A stretch of 12,477 nucleotides of DNA from Auxenochlorella pyrenoidosa (Eukaryota > Chlorophyta > Trebouxiophyceae > Chlorellales > Chlorellaceae). The notes under the pieces are model-generated. The model was not told the DNA's origin. It saw only the letters and a list, made by a program, of their open reading frames with translations, and ran no database searches. Where the stretch lies: contig KQ481969.1 of the NCBI GenBank assembly GCA_001430745.1, positions 137,828-150,304 of the forward strand, given 5' to 3'. How positions within the stretch are numbered: position 1 is the stretch's first letter; each line of letters starts with the position of its first letter. The position numbers were made by a program, and so were the translations under genes. Shown here in pieces: positions 9,705 through 12,477 of the stretch.

Positions 9705-12477
9705 ATGTCTCCACTTGCACCGCCCCAGCTGCTCTTGCAGCGCTGTCGGGTGCTCGACACCGTGCTCGGCGAGTGTCCGGAGCAGCTGTACGATGTGCTG
9801 GTAGCGGATGGCGTGATCCGAGCCATCAAGGCCTGCGGCGGTGCGCAGTCCTCCGCCGACGAGGCCGCTGCGGGTGCACGGGTGATTGACTGTGGCGGTC
9901 GCGTGCTCATGCCTGGTGAGGGAAAAGCGAGCTCAGGCTTAGCCTTGGGGTTGGTAAGATCGCACATGCATTGGTGCACAAGCAGCGTGTTGAGAATGTG
10001 GGTGCCCCCATGCCTGCTGCTGCCACGACCCCGTGATGCCGCCAACCACGACGCCACTGCATGCACGTAAGCTCGTACACGAATGTAAGCACGGCCCTGC
10101 GGCCCACCCCCTGCAGGCCTCCTGGATGCCCATGTACACTGCACCGCATGCACCGCCAACCTGCCCGGCCTGCTGTCGATGCCGGAGAGCCTGGTGGCGG
10201 CGCGGGCGGCCAAGATTCTCGAGGGCATGCTGCTGCGGGGGTTCACAACTGTGCGGGACGCCGGCGGCGCCGACTGGGGGCTGGCCCAGGCACGTTGACC
10301 GGTTGCTGCAATCGTTGTGCTGCTGTCACACTGGCAAGCAGTGCATTGCAGCGCGCCGAAAATGGCATGGAGAGTGGCAGGCGCTGGGGTTTATATGTGG
10401 GACAGGACAAGTGCTGCAGGCCGCAGCGAGTTTCATGCGCCTTCTGAGGGCCAGCCACGCCATGCCCGACGGCGTCCCTTGCTGCTGCAGGCTGTGGAGG
10501 AGGGGACAATCCTGGGGCCGCGCCTCCTGTTCACTGGGCATGCGCTCAGCCAGACAGGCGGGCACGGCGACATGCGCGGCAAGTGAGTGCCGCTCTCAGT
10601 AGCAGGCCTGCACGGCACGTGATGGCCGCAGGCAGCGGGGTCGCGCACGCTGAAGGTACGGCAGGCAGGTGCACAGCCGTGTGTGCAGGGAGGCCAAAGA
10701 AGCATTCTCAAAGAGCCTGCCGTTTCTCTGCGTTGTGGATCCTTGCCAAGCAGGGGCGAGGACTTTTGCGCGTGCGGCGCGGCGCTGCGGGGCATCGGCA
10801 GAGTGTGCGACGGCGTGCCAGAGGTGGGGGCTGGCACCGGGTGGGAGGTTGACCATGCTTGGTCTTGGAGCTGCCGCTTGCTTGCTGCAGCTGCCCTGCA
10901 GCGCATGTGGGCGCTTGCCTGAGCCTGCCCGTCGGCAGTTACGACCCTCCTGCCCCACCTCATCTGGGCTCTGCCCCTGCTGCTGGGCAGGTGCGCAAGG
11001 CGGCACGGGACGAGCTGCGCAAGGGTGCGCACTGCATCAAGGTCATGGCGTCCGGCGGCGTGGCCTCACCGACAGACAGGTCGGCCTGGGGATGGACACA
11101 ACGCAAGGCCCCTGAGGCACAGCAGGCGCTGGGTTCATGTAAATCTATGCCGCACACGCAGCCAGTTGGCCTGAGCAGCACAAACAACACCCATCGGTGT
11201 TCTCCATCTGTCGCCCTTGCTGTGTTTCCGCCAGGCTTACCAACACACAATTTGCCCTTGACGAGATGCGGGCCATAGTGGAGGAGGCAGAGGCGGCAGG
11301 GACATACGTCTGCGGTGAGCGCTGGGCTGGCCTAGTGGTTGTTGGTAAGGCCTGAGTTTTTTCAGAGCAAGGTGTAACGCCGGGGTCAGGCTGACTAACC
11401 CCGTGCATGCATGCTCCGCCTAGAGTCGTGTCATTGAGAGATGCCAGCAGAACAGTATGGAGGCGCTGAGGGCGCTGTCCCTGCCCTGGCTACGAATTAA
11501 AGGCTGCCAGGCTGCCCGCCCTCCCCTGGCCACGGACTTTAGGCTGCCAGGCTGCCCGCCCTGCCCGCCCCACCGCCCGCAGCGCATGCATACACTGCCA
11601 AGGCCATCCGCCGAGCGGTGGAGTGCGGCGTGCGGTCCATCGAGCATGGAAACTGCCTGGACGAGGCAACTGCACGTGAGGGAGGGGAGGGCCATGGTCT
11701 GCTATGCCTGGCAGCCAGTCAGTGTGCTGCCTGGTGGGCGAGTGACAGGCAGACTCGAGCAGAGTCTGGCCGCACAGCGCGGCACGTCGCCGACCCCCTG
11801 CCTGCCCGCTGCTGCCTTGCCTGCCTCCTGTCCTCGGCTTTGGTGCAGACCTGATGGCGCAGCCTGGGACATACCTTGTGCTAAACTTCGTCGCATTCCC
11901 CCCTGCCTCCTGCTCTCCTTTTCCTGCACCGTTATTACAGACCGCCCTGCCACCTGCCCTCGTTGCTTGTACAGATCTAATGGCGCAGCGCGGCACGTTC
12001 CTCGTGCCCACCCTCATCACATACCATCAACTGCTGGAGGGCGGGGCAGCGGCGGGCATGGCGCCAGAGCTGGTGGCCAAAGTGGGGAGCCTGGTCGAAC
12101 AGGTGGGGCTGGAACCAGGTGAAGGCAGCCGGGCCAGGTTTTGTTCGAGCCGGCCCAAAAGGCCGCAGTGTGCTGCTGGGGAGCTTGCGAGGCGGCAAGG
12201 TGGTTGGTGGCAAGCGGGTTGCCAGCATGCTGGGAGGCACATGCGCTGCGCGGCTGCGCCCGGCCGCCGGCCGGCCCTGCCCCGAGCCCGCCGGCGCGCC
12301 TGTGTGCCCCCTGACGCGATGCTGCACCTGTAAAAATGCCCTGGCACCTGGCCCGCCTGCTGCAGGGCCTGGCGGCGCTTCAGCTGGCGAAGCAGCACGG
12401 AGTGGAGATGGCCTTTGGCTCCGACCTGCTGGGAGACCTGCATGGAGCACAGCTGCGCGAGTTTGAGCTGCGCAGCA
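9705..12477 (+). CDS. Metal-dependent amidohydrolase, imidazolonepropionase-like (3' end outside window)
   Basis: Amidohydrolase-superfamily enzyme close to the imidazolonepropionase-like/Xaa-Pro dipeptidase group. Exons: 9705-9915, 10117-10289, 10491-10582, 10754-10823, 10991-11079, 11235-11314, 11583-11675, 11975-12102, 12366-12477 (cut); 349 residues visible, and relatives run to roughly 410-420. The binuclear metal ligands are all present: His76 and His78 in LLDAHVHCTA, Lys199 in CIKVMASGG (the usual carboxylated lysine), His240 in AHAYTAKAI, His260 in SIEHGN, Asp332 in AFGSDLLG. The group motif SQTGGHGD spans 148-155. Intron 2 begins with GC; the rest begin with GT. The start at 9705 begins the usual small beta-sandwich (LLLQRCRVLD). 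The amide or peptide substrate cannot be told from sequence. No signal peptide is evident. Confidence 0.93.
10290..10490 (+). other. GC-AG intron 2 of the amidohydrolase gene
   Basis: The donor reads CAG|GCACGT and the acceptor CTGCAG|GCT. Joining in phase 0 gives DWGLAQAVEEGTILGPRL, continuous with the family pattern. The nearest GT, four bases downstream, would break the frame to this acceptor. Confidence 0.75.
11481..11560 (+). repeat. 40-bp tandem duplication in amidohydrolase intron 6
   Basis: Two adjacent 40-base units (11481-11520 and 11521-11560) share CTGGC, then the identical half AGGCTGCCAGGCTGCCCGCC, with a few differences between. They lie just upstream of the GCAG acceptor of exon 7 and extend its pyrimidine-containing tract. 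Confidence 0.85.
11758..11974 (+). repeat. Degenerate upstream copies of the exon 8 acceptor region
   Basis: Exon 8 starts after ACAG at 11974 with ATCTAATGGCGCAGCGCGGC. A clear copy follows GCAG at 11848 (ACCTGATGGCGCAGCCTGGG), 126 bases upstream. A weaker one follows GCAG near 11760 and shares AGCGCGGCACGT. The 11849 copy reads LMAQPGTYLV against LMAQRGTFLV in the true exon. The frame stays open from 11849 through exon 8, so use of the upstream acceptor would insert 42 codons without a shift. Confidence 0.75.

Overview
This window looks like nuclear DNA from a green alga, probably a Chlorella-like trebouxiophyte. The lineage guess is inference. It is GC-rich. All five genes are split by short introns (about 150 to 550 bases) with long C/T-rich tracts before the acceptor. 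There are many microsatellites, one gene ends near TGTAA (the usual chlorophyte poly(A) signal), and the proteins are plant/algal types. No bacterial operon, phage, CRISPR array or RNA gene was seen. Gene models were built by joining exons by hand wherever reading phase and known family alignment agreed; there is no transcript evidence.

Layout. (1) 266-1761, plus: the C-terminal part of a purple acid phosphatase whose upstream exons lie outside the window. (2) 2445-4335, plus: a complete UBE2K/UBC27-type ubiquitin-conjugating enzyme with a C-terminal UBA domain, 195 aa, six exons. (3) 5016-7005, minus: a complete nucleoside diphosphate kinase with a plastid-type N-terminal extension, 219 aa, six exons. 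(4) 7408-9174, plus: a complete thioredoxin-like protein of the plant thioredoxin-like 3-3 type, WCSHC active site, 158 aa, five exons. (5) 9705-12477, plus: a metal-dependent amidohydrolase of the imidazolonepropionase-like/Xaa-Pro dipeptidase group, nine visible exons, cut off by the window end.

The five products are ordinary metabolic or housekeeping proteins. Nothing suggests a shared pathway. Genes 2 and 3 converge over 680 bases. Genes 3 and 4 diverge from a 402-base spacer that must hold both promoters.

The unusual content is in the splicing architecture. Four of the 25 introns seem to start with GC instead of GT, and three of those are in the ubiquitin-conjugating enzyme gene. One exon-intron junction is repeated four times in a 28-bp tandem array. 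One amidohydrolase intron holds upstream partial copies of the next exon, each with its own acceptor-like AG. One 5' splice site sits inside a (GT)11 microsatellite. One intron carries three evenly spaced TGTAA motifs. No new defence, toxin or mobile system was found.
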